A stretch of DNA of 64,000 bases from Roseibacillus sp. (GTDB lineage Bacteria; Verrucomicrobiota; Verrucomicrobiia; Verrucomicrobiales; Akkermansiaceae), in NCBI GenBank assembly GCA_028821775.1, contig JAPKFB010000012.1:1-64000 (forward strand). The letters run 5' to 3'. The translations under genes and the position numbers were made by a program. The first letter of the stretch is position 1. Each line of letters begins with the position of its first letter. The notes beneath the pieces are model-generated. The model worked only from the letters and a program-made list of their open reading frames with translations. It was not told the DNA's origin and did no database searches. Below are positions 11,501 to 18,861 of this stretch, one piece after another.

Positions 11501-11939
11501 TCCAGGCTACTTCTTCCTGCTTGAGGGTGGAGGCAAGTTCCTGAGCCCGAGCCTTGCCTTCCTGCTGGTGATTGAACTGCAGCCCAAGTTCGCGCCGAAT
11601 ATACTCCATGGACCCCTTGGGATCCTTGGAGTAGTTCAAGAGAGCCTCACGGTGCAGGATCTGTTTTCGAACTCCGGAGTTGGGGAAGCGCTTGTTCCAC
11701 TGGGCGAGAATATCTTCCAGTTTCTTGGTCTGTCTCGTGTTCTGGTAGTGGAGCGTGTGGAAGTAATAGTAGTCCTGCGTTCCCGGGATCAGCTTCTTGA
11801 GGGCTTCTTCGCGATTCGGAGCGAGCGCGAACTCCTCAATGTATCCGATCTCTTGCTGGGCCATTGCGCCGGGCAGAAGGACGGTGAACAGGGAAGAGAC
11901 AATCGCGAGGCGACGGGTGAAGGGAAATGCTCGTTTCAT
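5517..11939 (-). CDS. giant secreted alpha-2-macroglobulin-like protein
   Basis: With the ATG at 11939 (a TTG seven codons upstream would place extra residues before the signal peptide) this encodes 2140 residues. The N-terminus MKRAFPFTRRLAIVSSLFTV is an export signal. Residues about 25-420 are helical and charged. Beta-rich stretches follow that resemble macroglobulin MG domains: QIDRESLRPGAKATIVVRPT, and a region with LKTDAQGGIDLGTLEG like MG3. A later segment with FERFFYFPIVGNYPCYPAHV and the C-terminal TDLRGKFDYASVSTSDIGDA recall very large PVC-group alpha-2-macroglobulin relatives. No CxEQ thioester motif is visible, so a covalent protease trap seems unlikely. Probably periplasmic or surface-exposed; the role is unknown. 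The family call rests on recalled motif similarity and is moderate. Confidence 0.65.
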   Translation of the reverse strand: MKRAFPFTRRLAIVSSLFTVLLPGAMAQQEIGYIEEFALAPNREEALKKLIPGTQDYYYFHTLHYQNTRQTKKLEDILAQWNKRFPNSGVRKQILHREALLNYSKDPKGSMEYIRRELGLQFNHQQEGKARAQELASTLKQEEVAWTKFLADALRGTKTLHNLDRNTFYDLLASGHELTGEQRRDLLKRADLPDLPNLVDIILADLKTKESRGFGEFKIHRALTIAQLDELRDKKTDLLRNENYVHNYLAKLRPGADDNLAADPSARLAYLERAWAFVKDLEPAFNSLKAHLLSQRLIFDYSQGKSEAVRFMDYVKLPRTASYIHPDWPKNHKSDWRTPANLAQNFSSVTGIPPLGSDEALVRKYLLHFLKDAKDYQPYAPYFKESWLKSVLAETKIVNGVGDPERWASLLSPSAFLALKNRVDIEFAPNSPEVFRITDQVKLRIHIKNVETLIVKVFEVNTLNYYLKHGSEVSTDLDLDGLVTNHERTLEYKEAPQRRIARDFVFPEIANRRGVWVIEFIGGSKSSRAVIRKGKLGVLTSTAGGGEVITVLDEEHKPLSTAAVWFGGRRFKCDHKGRVLIPFSTNPGNRIPVIEAAGGFSTLARFHHSAESYQLHAGVQIDRESLRPGAKATIVVRPTLTVAGQPISLTRLSRARLILTSSDLDGVTTTVTVPDLKLNSDRETTHEFRVPNRLSSLTVQLRATVKVASQGKKNVDLVVNDSFQVNGQLRSDRVDDLYLSRVNGDYILEILGRTGEPRSGQIVNLTARRPGFKNTRHFSLKTDAQGGIDLGTLEGIASIIAEAPGGYKRTWQLPEARRTNPGLLHSVAGESVRVPFLGKLDRSEVAFHAQSSAGSLADTFDKLSLKDGFLVANKLEAADYRLLLKKSGQAITVRVAKGTKSNQHVFNEARTLELNARVPSHLRSLAIAGENLQIEVANSDQATRVHVIATRFLPDFDIFGSLGHAPQPGLFSGRPGRLPNLYLSGRKIGDEFRYILERRYAQKLPGNMLERPDILLNPWAVRDTTAENETLRTSEDYAPMPLGTPPASKFESRGRAQGKGTGSGSTSSSLDFLVHGPAQLLNLQPDDQGKITIPLAALGDRQHVHVLVLDHQGATYQELSLPERETAIADLRLLNALAPEQHFTEQDSVTLLKKGDTLEIPDLRTARFEVFEDLGSAYRYLLAMRDDPILREFGFMIDWPDLKEEEKRAKYSKYACHELNFFLSRKDPEFFKTVIAPYLVNKRDRTFFDQYLLDSKLSDYLAPFEYNRLNSLERILVSQRTPNRLDGIRMDLRDRLSLRAPDLVSEDSRFEGALAAQGLTFGRLNSKLDEAKQHLLSRRNSGAADPFGAPDASPAPAPEGATAGLGVRSSLARNGLLTAKDAKSSAGRDRLAAPEEKLAELQKDMRSKAKEGLKKSNELYRKDTDKDGIVAFDSYADDLGRATLNDAILYRALESTKEWAESNYYRLPIGSHSYNLIVESKFWLDYARHEGDLGFGSRHLGEAARNVHEMILALAVLDLPFKTPESKSEIENAKLTFTAGANAIAFHREIKGAKIAENRPPLLVSQSYFRHGDRHRIENGEKVDKFVSEEFLAGVVYGAQVVVTNPTSSRQKLDVLIQIPRGAMPVLGHRATATQKAAMEPYTTQRFERFFYFPIVGNYPCYPAHVSKGGEVLAHTDQFTFNVVAKPSMIDETSWAHLSQWGTEKQVLAYLAKQNLHNINLAQIAWRCRESFDFFSKALRILEKRGKYNRDLYSYGIHHNHQEAARQFLLVDGRFLNGCGNYLSSELVTLDPVARRAYEHLEYKPLVNNRAHTVGGARKILNARIRDQYQKFLRILSEKPTLDHSDQLSVAYYHFLQDRAESAISRLDSVKAETLPTSIQYDYFMAYRAFYQSKPDEARAIAVKYANYPVNRWRERFTTVIAQADEIQGKAPTIVSDDNRDQQQAQLAAAEPTLELEVDGSIVTLSYEKLSNVQINYYEMDLEFLFSTNPFVSSSGGSFSVVQPNKTELLQLPDDKRSLGFELPRHYQSKNVLVEVIGGGKKRSQAVYSNELQISVSERYGILTVRHAKDGRPLPTTYVKIYALTKSGPKFYKDGYTDLRGKFDYASVSTSDIGDAQKFSVLVMSDENGATVLDAPVPQR

Positions 11940-12183
11940 GGGATCAGGCGATTGGGCCAAAGAGGAGAGACATTGTGCCTCAGGTCAGGGCTGTGGTCAC
12001 TGAAAAGCGGAACCGATTCCCGATCCTTTCTTGGAAAATTGTTTTCTCCGGTAAGAATTATCGCCTTTAGCGCCGTTCCAATGGGCTTGGACCACTGTTC
12101 AGCCAAGGTCGCGGCGATGCCCCAGGACATTGCAGCGGCGGGTGGTTTCCCAACCGCCGCGTTGAAGAACGATGCCCAAGGTA

Positions 12184-12531
12184 TCACAATTCTGGATTCC
12201 TACGGACGAGGAGGGAAGGGGAGTCCCGGATTCTCGCCTTCTGGAGGGGAAGGGTCGCCCCTAATGTTGAGGTCAGTGGAATACGAGCGCCGACTGGAGG
12301 CCGCACTCCGGCATAGGTGCCGATCGCTTCCGAGTGGGTCACTTCGCCCCCACGGACACGCAGGTCGAGCTTGCCCTGAAGCGAAGTGAGTGCGGTGGGA
12401 AACTCAAATTTTTAATCAAGGTCCGCGGCGGTGACTTCGATCTCGTCTCCATCCCACGCGAATTCACCCCCACCGTCTTTCAGGATGTCGATCGTCACCG
12501 TGCAGAGGGTGCCGGTGTCGATATGGTTTGT
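12184..12531 (-). pseudogene. coding-like remnant with in-frame TAA
   Basis: Between the small membrane gene (ends 12558) and the giant gene (starts 11939) lies a 618-base gap. On the minus strand, one frame reads as convincing protein from about 12531 (GTLCTVTIDILKDGGG, EFAWDGDEIEVTAADLD) to a TAA at 12412-12414. It then continues in the same frame for 75 more codons (KFEFPTALTSLQGKLDLRV, GGEVTHSEAIGTYAGVRPPV) to a TGA at 12184. No good start codon is seen. The order of strands loosely recalls the periplasmic domain of ExbD/TolR proteins, but this is only an impression. A decayed gene or a sequence error at the TAA are the main options. I see nothing supportable in 11940-12183. Confidence 0.35.
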
Positions 12532-12557
12532 CCGGTCGCCGGCCCGGGAGCCGGACT

Positions 12558-12896
12558 TCAGGGGTTGGGATCGCCAAGAAGTCTCGATCTTCGGAGATAG
12601 CGTCGGAAGAGGAGACTGGCGGCGACCGAGAGGGCGGTGGGAATGGCGAAAAGGGTGATGATGACGAATTGGTCGCTCATCCAGTCGGCTTGGGCACTGC
12701 CTGGGGAGACCGCTGCGAGCACCACGAAGGCAGCGGCGATCGCCAGCAGTCCCACCAGGTTCAGAGTGAGCCAGGGGATGGCCGCGATCCACCAGAGAGG
12801 TGAGTTGGAGGAGACCAGAACGATCAGGACGAGAGCAGAGGCCACCCGCCAGAAGTTGAGGTCAAGAATGCGCCTGGTGAGAAGAGCCTCCATCAC
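12558..12896 (-). CDS. small membrane protein, three TM helices
   Basis: This 112-residue frame starts 30 bases after the stop of the oligopeptidase gene and runs in the same direction. It has an initial charged stretch (MMEALLTRRILDLNFWR), three hydrophobic segments (VASALVLIVLVSSNSPLWW, LVGLLAIAAAFVVLAAV, FVIITLFAIPTALSVAASLL) and a basic C-terminus (RRYLRRSRLL), suggesting an inner-membrane protein with the tail in the cytoplasm. I do not recognise a family. It is the last intact gene of the long minus-strand run. Confidence 0.5.
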   Translation of the reverse strand: MMEALLTRRILDLNFWRVASALVLIVLVSSNSPLWWIAAIPWLTLNLVGLLAIAAAFVVLAAVSPGSAQADWMSDQFVIITLFAIPTALSVAASLLFRRYLRRSRLLGDPNP

Positions 12897-12926
12897 TAGA
12901 TGGAGACAGCTGGGAGGGGAATCTGT

Positions 12927-15023
12927 TCACTTCCCGGCCAGGTCGAGGAAGAAGGCCTGTTTCAAGGCGACTTCCTTGAAGCGATCGAAGCGACCGGAGG
13001 CACCGCCGTGCCCGGCCGTCATGTCGGTCTTGAGCAGGATGGGATTGTTTCCGATGCTGCGATGTCGCAGGCGGGCGACCCACTTGGCGGGTTCCCAGTA
13101 TTGCACCTGGGAGTCGTGTAATCCGGCGAGGACCAGCATGGCGGGATAGGCTGTCTTGGAGACATTGTCGTAGGGAGAGTAGCTCAGCATGTAGTGGTAG
13201 GCTTCCTTTTCGGAGGGGTTTCCCCACTCGTCGTATTCAAAAGTGGTGAGCGGAATGGTGTCGTCGAGCATGGTGGTCACGACGTCCACGAAGGGAACGT
13301 CTGCGATCAGTCCCCGGAAGAGATCGGGACGCGTGTTTGCGACTGCTCCGATGAGGAGACCACCGGCGCTCCCACCGCTGGCAAAGATCTTCTTGGGATG
13401 GGCGTATTTTTCCTTCACGAGATGTTCCGCACAGTCAACGAAATCGGTGAAGGTGTTTTTCTTCTTCATCAACTTGCCATCCTCATACCAGCTGCGCCCA
13501 TGCTCCTGGCCTCCGCGAATATGGGCGATGGCGTAGACAAAGCCGCGGTCGAGAAGGCTCAGGGTGCTGCTGCTGAAGTTTGGATGGGTGCTGCTGCCAT
13601 ACGATCCATAGGAATACAGGTGTAGCGGGGCGCTCCCGTCCCGCTTGGTTCCCTTGCGATAGACCAGGGAGATGGGGACCTTGGTGCCGTCGCGGGCCGT
13701 GGCATCGAATCGCTCGGTGAGGTAGTTTGCCTTGTTGAAGTCCCCCAGGACTTCCTCCTCCTTGAGGAGGGTTTTCTGGTGCGTCCCCATCTCGTAGTCG
13801 AAGACGCTTTGGGGCGTGCGCATCGACTCGAAATTGATGCGGAGCACCTCGGTGTCCATCTGGGCGTTTGTGCCGAGCCAGGCGGAGTAGGCGGCCTCGC
13901 CGAAATTCAGCTCGTGCCACTTGTGCTCCTTGTTGCGAATGCGGATGCGGGTGAGGGCGTTTCGGCGTTCCACCACCACGAGGAAGTTCTTAAAGAGTTC
14001 GAAGCTGCTGAAATAGACGTCTTCGCGTCCCGGAAGGACCTCTTTCCAGTTCTCCTCCCCGGTCTGATCGAGGGGCGTGGTCATGAGGCAAAAGTTCTTT
14101 GCTCCCTTGTTGGTGCGCACATAGAACTGCTCGCCGAGGTGATCGATGCTGTGCTCAAGATCGTGTTTGCGAGGAGTGAAGATGCGCGCTTTGCCGGTTG
14201 GGTGGTCAGCCTCTATGAGACGGTATTCATCCGAGAGGGTCTGGCTGGATCCGATCACGATGAAGCGCTCGGACTTGGTCTTGTAGACGTAGCAGCGGAA
14301 GGTTTCGTCCTTCTCTTCGAAGACGAGGACGTCGTCCTTGACCGGAGTGCCGAGGACATGCCGAAATATCTGGTAGGAGCGCAGGGTCTTGAGGTCCTGC
14401 CGCGAATAGAAGAAGGTCTTGTTGTCGTTGGCCCAGGCGTGGTTGCCGGTCACATTCTCGATCTTGTCGCTGAGGATTTTCCCGGTCTTGAGATTCTTGA
14501 ACTGGATCGTGTAAATGCGTCGACCCACCGTGTCGGTCGAGAACGCGATGATGTTTTCGTCACTGGCGAGATCTCCAGTGCGCAGGCGGTAGAACTTGTG
14601 CCCTTTCGCCATGGCAGGGATATCGAACATGATTTCCTCCTTCTGGGATCCCACCCGCCGGCGGCAGCTCAGAGGATATGAGGCCCCCTTTTGATAGCGG
14701 ATGTAGTACTCGTAGTTCTTCTCGCGGGAGGGGACGGTGGAGTCGTCCTGCTTGATGCGAGCGACGATTTCCTGGAACAAGGTCTCCTGCAGTTTTTCCG
14801 TGTTCTTGAGAGTCCTCTCGGTGTAGGCATTTTCCGCTTCGAGATAGGAAATGACTTCGGGGTCCTCGCGCTTCTTGAGCCAGTAGTAGTGATCGGTGCG
14901 CGTATGTCCATGGGGGGCGGTGATCTGGTGGGGACTGCGCTTGGCCCTGGGAGGGCCGGGAAGATCCGCCAGGATCGATCCAGTGGCGAGGAAGAGAAAG
15001 AGGAGAATGAGATGGCGGTTCAT
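12927..15023 (-). CDS. ptrB: exported oligopeptidase B (S9A family)
   Basis: The 698-residue protein has the layout of S9A prolyl-oligopeptidase enzymes: a beta-propeller followed by an alpha/beta hydrolase domain. The nucleophile elbow GGSAGG lies near residue 550, the acid in LAGLHDSQVQYWEPAK, and the catalytic histidine in MTAGHGGASGR. The RGGQEHGRSWYEDGK segment is typical of oligopeptidase B, which cleaves short peptides after Arg or Lys. Unlike the cytoplasmic enterobacterial enzyme, it carries a signal peptide (MNRHLILLFLFLATGSILA), so it probably works in the periplasm. It lies downstream of the TPR/DUF4159 genes in the same direction. Confidence 0.92.
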   Translation of the reverse strand: MNRHLILLFLFLATGSILADLPGPPRAKRSPHQITAPHGHTRTDHYYWLKKREDPEVISYLEAENAYTERTLKNTEKLQETLFQEIVARIKQDDSTVPSREKNYEYYIRYQKGASYPLSCRRRVGSQKEEIMFDIPAMAKGHKFYRLRTGDLASDENIIAFSTDTVGRRIYTIQFKNLKTGKILSDKIENVTGNHAWANDNKTFFYSRQDLKTLRSYQIFRHVLGTPVKDDVLVFEEKDETFRCYVYKTKSERFIVIGSSQTLSDEYRLIEADHPTGKARIFTPRKHDLEHSIDHLGEQFYVRTNKGAKNFCLMTTPLDQTGEENWKEVLPGREDVYFSSFELFKNFLVVVERRNALTRIRIRNKEHKWHELNFGEAAYSAWLGTNAQMDTEVLRINFESMRTPQSVFDYEMGTHQKTLLKEEEVLGDFNKANYLTERFDATARDGTKVPISLVYRKGTKRDGSAPLHLYSYGSYGSSTHPNFSSSTLSLLDRGFVYAIAHIRGGQEHGRSWYEDGKLMKKKNTFTDFVDCAEHLVKEKYAHPKKIFASGGSAGGLLIGAVANTRPDLFRGLIADVPFVDVVTTMLDDTIPLTTFEYDEWGNPSEKEAYHYMLSYSPYDNVSKTAYPAMLVLAGLHDSQVQYWEPAKWVARLRHRSIGNNPILLKTDMTAGHGGASGRFDRFKEVALKQAFFLDLAGK

Positions 15024-15104
15024 GGCGATCTTGCGACGAGACGGAAGTAGTAGGTTTTGCTTCGGGCGGGAAGGAAGAAGTCATTGGCCTCTGGGCGGCG
15101 CGAG

Positions 15105-15395
15105 TCATTTCCTTTCCGGATCGTGGCGGGCTCTCATCCGGAACTTGTCTTGGGGATGGAGTAGGCGAGTCTTCAGCGTATTGCGCTGGGGGTTCCCCAA
15201 CAGACTGTTGAATCTCTCCACAATGGGTTCCCGTCGATTGCGAAGCCGGCGGGAAACTGTCCACCATTCCACTCGGAGCTCTGCGTCGCCGCTGCCGCGG
15301 TCGGTTATGCCAACCGGGGAGCCATGGACGAGCGAGGCGTTGGCAACCAGCAAGAGGGAGATTGCCGTGAGGAGTTTAGCGGTGATGGCCGGCAT
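15105..15395 (-). CDS. small secreted protein of unknown function
   Basis: The frame encodes 96 residues with a plausible signal peptide (MPAITAKLLTAISLLLVANA followed by SLVHG). The mature part is basic and Arg-rich, with no recognisable motif. It lies between the TPR gene at 15483 and ptrB in the same direction. No good ribosome-binding site is visible. The call depends mainly on the signal sequence and position, and the frame could be spurious. Confidence 0.4.
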   Translation of the reverse strand: MPAITAKLLTAISLLLVANASLVHGSPVGITDRGSGDAELRVEWWTVSRRLRNRREPIVERFNSLLGNPQRNTLKTRLLHPQDKFRMRARHDPERK

Positions 15396-15482
15396 GGTGC
15401 GGGGCTCAGAGCTCCGCTAGGCCTCCCGAGAGTCCGGAGTGGGAAGGAAGTGGCTCCGAGGGCTGTAGGCGGGCCGTGCAGC

Positions 15483-16985
15483 CTACTCATCCTGCGCCCC
15501 ACCCAGCGTGACGTTGATGTTGTACTTATTTTGCAGGTGGGCATGAGCCTTGGCCGCTTGACCGCTCTTTGGATAGCGCTTGCAGGTCAGCTGGAAGGTG
15601 CGAATGGCATTCCTGGGCTCCTTCGCCTCTTCATAGGTGAATCCAATTTCGAGGGATGCGCGGGGAGCCGCCGCGTCGTTCACCTTACACTGGTTGTAGA
15701 GCCTGATGGCTTCCTTTTGCTCGCTCAGTCTGCGATGGCAGGACGCCATCGCGAAGTGGGTCTTGGGAAAGGCGTCGATCTGGCGATACATTCCAATCGC
15801 CTTTTTCCACTGGGACATCTTCTCGTAGCAGGCCCCGATCGCCCACTGGTAGTTTGCGGCGCTCTTGCCGTTGAGATCGAGGAGCTTCACGTAAATCGCG
15901 ATTGCTTGGTTGTGCTTTCCTTCCTCTTCGTACATCGCCGCGATGTGTTCCTGTCCGGCGACCACATTCTTGAATTGCCCGTAGATTCGCCGCGCGTCCT
16001 CGCGTTTTTCGCGCGCCTTGTACCACTCGGCCATTCTGCCAAGAAGGTCGTCATCGCGCCCCCAGCGATCACCGATTTCGTTGTAGAGGCGCCAGACTTC
16101 ACTTGGCCTGGCGAGCATGCCATGGATGTTGCAGGCGGAATAGAGCAGGCCTTTGGCAGCCTCGGGATTCTCGATCGAGTCCCTCCGCAAGCCGGCGAGA
16201 AGCTGATCACTCAACTTGAGGGCGGCGGACTTCGTTTTCAGGTCCTTGAGGAGGTGCTGCATGGTCTTGACCGTCATGCTGAAGACAGTGTCGCGCAGCT
16301 TCTTGTCCTTGTAGCTGGTGGCGAGAGCCTTGCGTCCATCATCGTAGCGTTGGGCAAAAAAGTGGATGGTGGCCAATTCGTGACAGGCATTGACGCAGGC
16401 CCCGTTGCTGCCCTTCGTGCGTTTCACTTTGAAGGTGAGGTCCTGGAGGATTTCGAAGACCTTGTCCCGGTCCTTGTGCAGCTTGGCGTAGTGGAGGAGG
16501 TCGAGTTTCGAGCGGAGTGAAAGTTGAGTGCCGGAATATTCCCTGATGACAAACTCGAAGGCTTTTTGGGCGCTCTTGACCTCGCCCATCTTTCGGAAGG
16601 CGTCACCGATGCAGTAGGCGGCCACCGTCGCGGCATGGGACTCAGGCCAGTAGTCGATCACGGACTGAAACCCTTCCCGCATGGCGGTCTTCGGCTTTTT
16701 GAGCGCGACCATGGTGTGGCTCCACATGAGCTGCGCGTAGGGTGCACCGGGACTCTTCTCGTAGAGGGTGAGAAACTTTTCGTACTCCGCGAGCGCGACC
16801 TTGAAGTTCTTGTTGGTGTAATGTTTCTCCGCAATCTTGAGCTGATAGCGCTCGACTTCGCGCATCTTTTCAAAGGTGGCGACCGGGATCTCTTCGAGGT
16901 CGGAGAGGGCGCCTGCCCATCCACTGCAGAAAACGAGAATTGCAGCGGCAACTGCCCCTACTTTTCTTTGGTTGCTTCGAGCCAT
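15483..16985 (-). CDS. secreted TPR protein
   Basis: This 500-residue protein starts with a signal peptide (VGAVAAAILVFCSGWAGA) and is otherwise built of helical repeats with TPR consensus features, for example HYTNKNFKVALAEYEKFL, AYCIGDAFRKMGEVKSAQKA, GACYEKMSQWKKAIGMYRQI and IGFTYEEAKEPRNAIRTFQL. It has no visible catalytic motif and probably serves as a periplasmic scaffold. Its start lies 28 bases inside the end of the upstream DUF4159 gene, so the two are tightly coupled. A TPR gene next to a DUF4159 gene also occurs at 50-3585, which suggests that the two protein types act together. Confidence 0.8.
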   Translation of the reverse strand: MARSNQRKVGAVAAAILVFCSGWAGALSDLEEIPVATFEKMREVERYQLKIAEKHYTNKNFKVALAEYEKFLTLYEKSPGAPYAQLMWSHTMVALKKPKTAMREGFQSVIDYWPESHAATVAAYCIGDAFRKMGEVKSAQKAFEFVIREYSGTQLSLRSKLDLLHYAKLHKDRDKVFEILQDLTFKVKRTKGSNGACVNACHELATIHFFAQRYDDGRKALATSYKDKKLRDTVFSMTVKTMQHLLKDLKTKSAALKLSDQLLAGLRRDSIENPEAAKGLLYSACNIHGMLARPSEVWRLYNEIGDRWGRDDDLLGRMAEWYKAREKREDARRIYGQFKNVVAGQEHIAAMYEEEGKHNQAIAIYVKLLDLNGKSAANYQWAIGACYEKMSQWKKAIGMYRQIDAFPKTHFAMASCHRRLSEQKEAIRLYNQCKVNDAAAPRASLEIGFTYEEAKEPRNAIRTFQLTCKRYPKSGQAAKAHAHLQNKYNINVTLGGAQDE

Positions 16986-18376
16986 TTGTTGTATTCAGCG
17001 TGGGCGTAAAAGATGATGTTCACTCCGAGCTGGAAACAGGATTCCCAGATTTCGCGCGGCACTCCTGAATGGCCGTCAGCCCAGGCATCGCCGATGTCTC
17101 CCGGATGATAGTAGGCCACGAGGCGGCCGTCGACCACCCAGCCCAACGCATCGGAGCGTCCGTGTTTCGCGACGTAGGGAAGCTTGGGAAGGGTATACGG
17201 AATCTGGTGGATACTGTGATCCAAATAGACCGTGATGGGCTCCACCTTGGGGAGGATCTTGCGCATCATACCCACAAACTGTCCCTCCCAACCGCTGCTG
17301 CCCCCGTTGTCCCCAAAGAGCATGCCGTGCTTGTCCAGGAGGTAGGAGCGCAGGGTCTTGAGGTCGCCTTCGCCTACCTGAATGTTCTGTTGTCCGGTCA
17401 TGTAGGCCATCGGAGGGCTCTTGCGCGGTGGGAAATTCCTCAAGCGGCGAATCTCCATCGGCTCCGGTCGGTCGTTCACGCGGTGGCCGAGGCGCACGCC
17501 GTACTCGGTGAGTAAATTCAGATCGGATCCGCGATCCATGTCCTGTTCCCAATCGCCGCCCTTGTACTTGAGGCGGATGAAGCGCACCTTGCCGCGAGTG
17601 GTGCCGGCCGAGAACCCTGCGCCTTTCCCTTTTCCCTGACCGACTTTGTAACGATGAGCGGTCTCCTCGAGGAGTTGCAACTTCACATCGTCGATCGGTG
17701 GCGGGTTGAAGAGGATGCTGCTGTAGGGATTGATGACGTACTTTTTTCGAATGACCTTCTGAATCCTGACCACCTGCCGGAGCTGTTTCTCTTCGCCTCC
17801 TCCCAGGGGAGACTCGTAGATCGAGCACCCGGTCATGGCATTGATGAAGTAGAAGGTGATCGTGAACAGGAGGGTGTAAACCGCGAGCGTGAGGGTCGAC
17901 TGACGCAACTTGCGGTTTCGCGTTCCGAAGTACCAGGCCACCAGTTGGAAGGGATTCCAGGTTGGCATGCTGACCGGAGCACTTGTGCGCTTGGTCTGTA
18001 GATCCACCGCCCACACGAACCAGGCGAGGCCGATTGCGAAGGTCATCGCGGTGCCCACTCTCGAGAACGATTCCGCAAGGCTGTAAGCCGAGAATACGAG
18101 CGGAAGAACGACGCAGAACTGCCAGAGAGGGATGAAGGAAACGCTCAGGACACCACGAAACATGAGCGCCGAGCGCGGCCCCCAGTAGCGCGCCCAAAGA
18201 TAGCAGACTCCGAGGGCGAGCCCGAAACCGATGGTATGGGTGAGCGGTGAGAACCAGTAGATCAGGTGGGCATCAGCCCAAAGAGCGAGCCAGAGAACGG
18301 AGGCGTAAAGGGTCAGGGCCGCCGGTCGGCGACTGTGACGCAAACACCAGTTTCCAACCATGGACCACTCGATCAT
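16958..18376 (-). CDS. membrane-anchored DUF4159 protein
   Basis: The 472-residue protein has an N-terminal membrane region with about five helices (for instance AALTLYASVLWLALWADAHL, GVLSVSFIPLWQFCVVLPLV and LTLAVYTLLFTITFYFI near residue 170). A C-terminal DUF4159 domain runs from about residue 265 (KVRFIRLKYKGGDWEQDMD) to LGVNIIFYAHAEYNKW at the end. The intervening MTGCSIYESPLGGG could mimic a lipobox but lies far from the N-terminus. Its start overlaps the stop of the preceding proline-rich gene by four bases (ATGA), and its end overlaps the next TPR gene by 28 bases. The context places it in the ExbB/ExbD motor operon; its enzymatic role, if any, is unknown. Confidence 0.82.
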   Translation of the reverse strand: MIEWSMVGNWCLRHSRRPAALTLYASVLWLALWADAHLIYWFSPLTHTIGFGLALGVCYLWARYWGPRSALMFRGVLSVSFIPLWQFCVVLPLVFSAYSLAESFSRVGTAMTFAIGLAWFVWAVDLQTKRTSAPVSMPTWNPFQLVAWYFGTRNRKLRQSTLTLAVYTLLFTITFYFINAMTGCSIYESPLGGGEEKQLRQVVRIQKVIRKKYVINPYSSILFNPPPIDDVKLQLLEETAHRYKVGQGKGKGAGFSAGTTRGKVRFIRLKYKGGDWEQDMDRGSDLNLLTEYGVRLGHRVNDRPEPMEIRRLRNFPPRKSPPMAYMTGQQNIQVGEGDLKTLRSYLLDKHGMLFGDNGGSSGWEGQFVGMMRKILPKVEPITVYLDHSIHQIPYTLPKLPYVAKHGRSDALGWVVDGRLVAYYHPGDIGDAWADGHSGVPREIWESCFQLGVNIIFYAHAEYNKWLEATKEK

Positions 18377-18861
18377 TCCAGCCCCTTGAGAAAGTCGTCT
18401 TTCTTGCTTTCAAGCGGGTTCTTGTTGGGCGGCGCTTTCCTCTCTTCATTGACGCCCAGATTGGAGAGGTCCGGAGTGGTGGAAGAGGGCTGAGCACCGG
18501 CGGAGGACGGGGGGGAGGGCGTCGGGGCTGGTTTTGGGATGGCGGGCTCCGCGGCGCTTGGAGCGGAAGACTCCTTGGTGGCCGCTTCCTCCTTGTCCCG
18601 GTCGGCCATGGCGTAGGGAACCGCGGTGAAGATCAGGCTCACTACCAGGACGATGACGGTTGCGAGTCCGATCGCGCGTACCAGTTGGCTGCCTGCGACA
18701 ATGCCGAGCATCTCCTGCGGAGACCTGCCCTTGAGTTCCTTGAGGAAGGACTTGAGTTCTGCCACCGTTGCGCTGCTGTTCTGTTTCAATTGCCGCAGGT
18801 CTCCCTTGGTGCTCGCCATGGGAGGTTGCTGGGGGTCTGATTTTTGAGGCTCAATGTTCAT
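18373..18861 (-). CDS. single-pass protein with Pro/Ser-rich periplasmic tail, TonB-like topology
   Basis: The 162-residue protein has a cytoplasmic N-terminus of about 60 residues, one membrane helix (about 62-85, LATVIVLVVSLIFTAVPYAM) and a periplasmic tail rich in Pro, Ala and Ser (KPAPTPSPPSSAGAQPSSTT). The tail ends in a short charged segment. This is the order of TonB (anchor, then proline-rich linker), but no TonB C-terminal domain is present. It is embedded between the second ExbD gene and the DUF4159 gene, with overlaps on both sides, so it is most likely a partner of the ExbB/ExbD complex. I do not recognise a named family. Confidence 0.7.
   Translation of the reverse strand: MNIEPQKSDPQQPPMASTKGDLRQLKQNSSATVAELKSFLKELKGRSPQEMLGIVAGSQLVRAIGLATVIVLVVSLIFTAVPYAMADRDKEEAATKESSAPSAAEPAIPKPAPTPSPPSSAGAQPSSTTPDLSNLGVNEERKAPPNKNPLESKKDDFLKGLE

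Noticed and set aside
11936-12187. 83-codon minus-strand frame in the gap before the giant gene
   Set aside because: No coding bias, motif or ribosome-binding site; it overlaps the giant gene's start.
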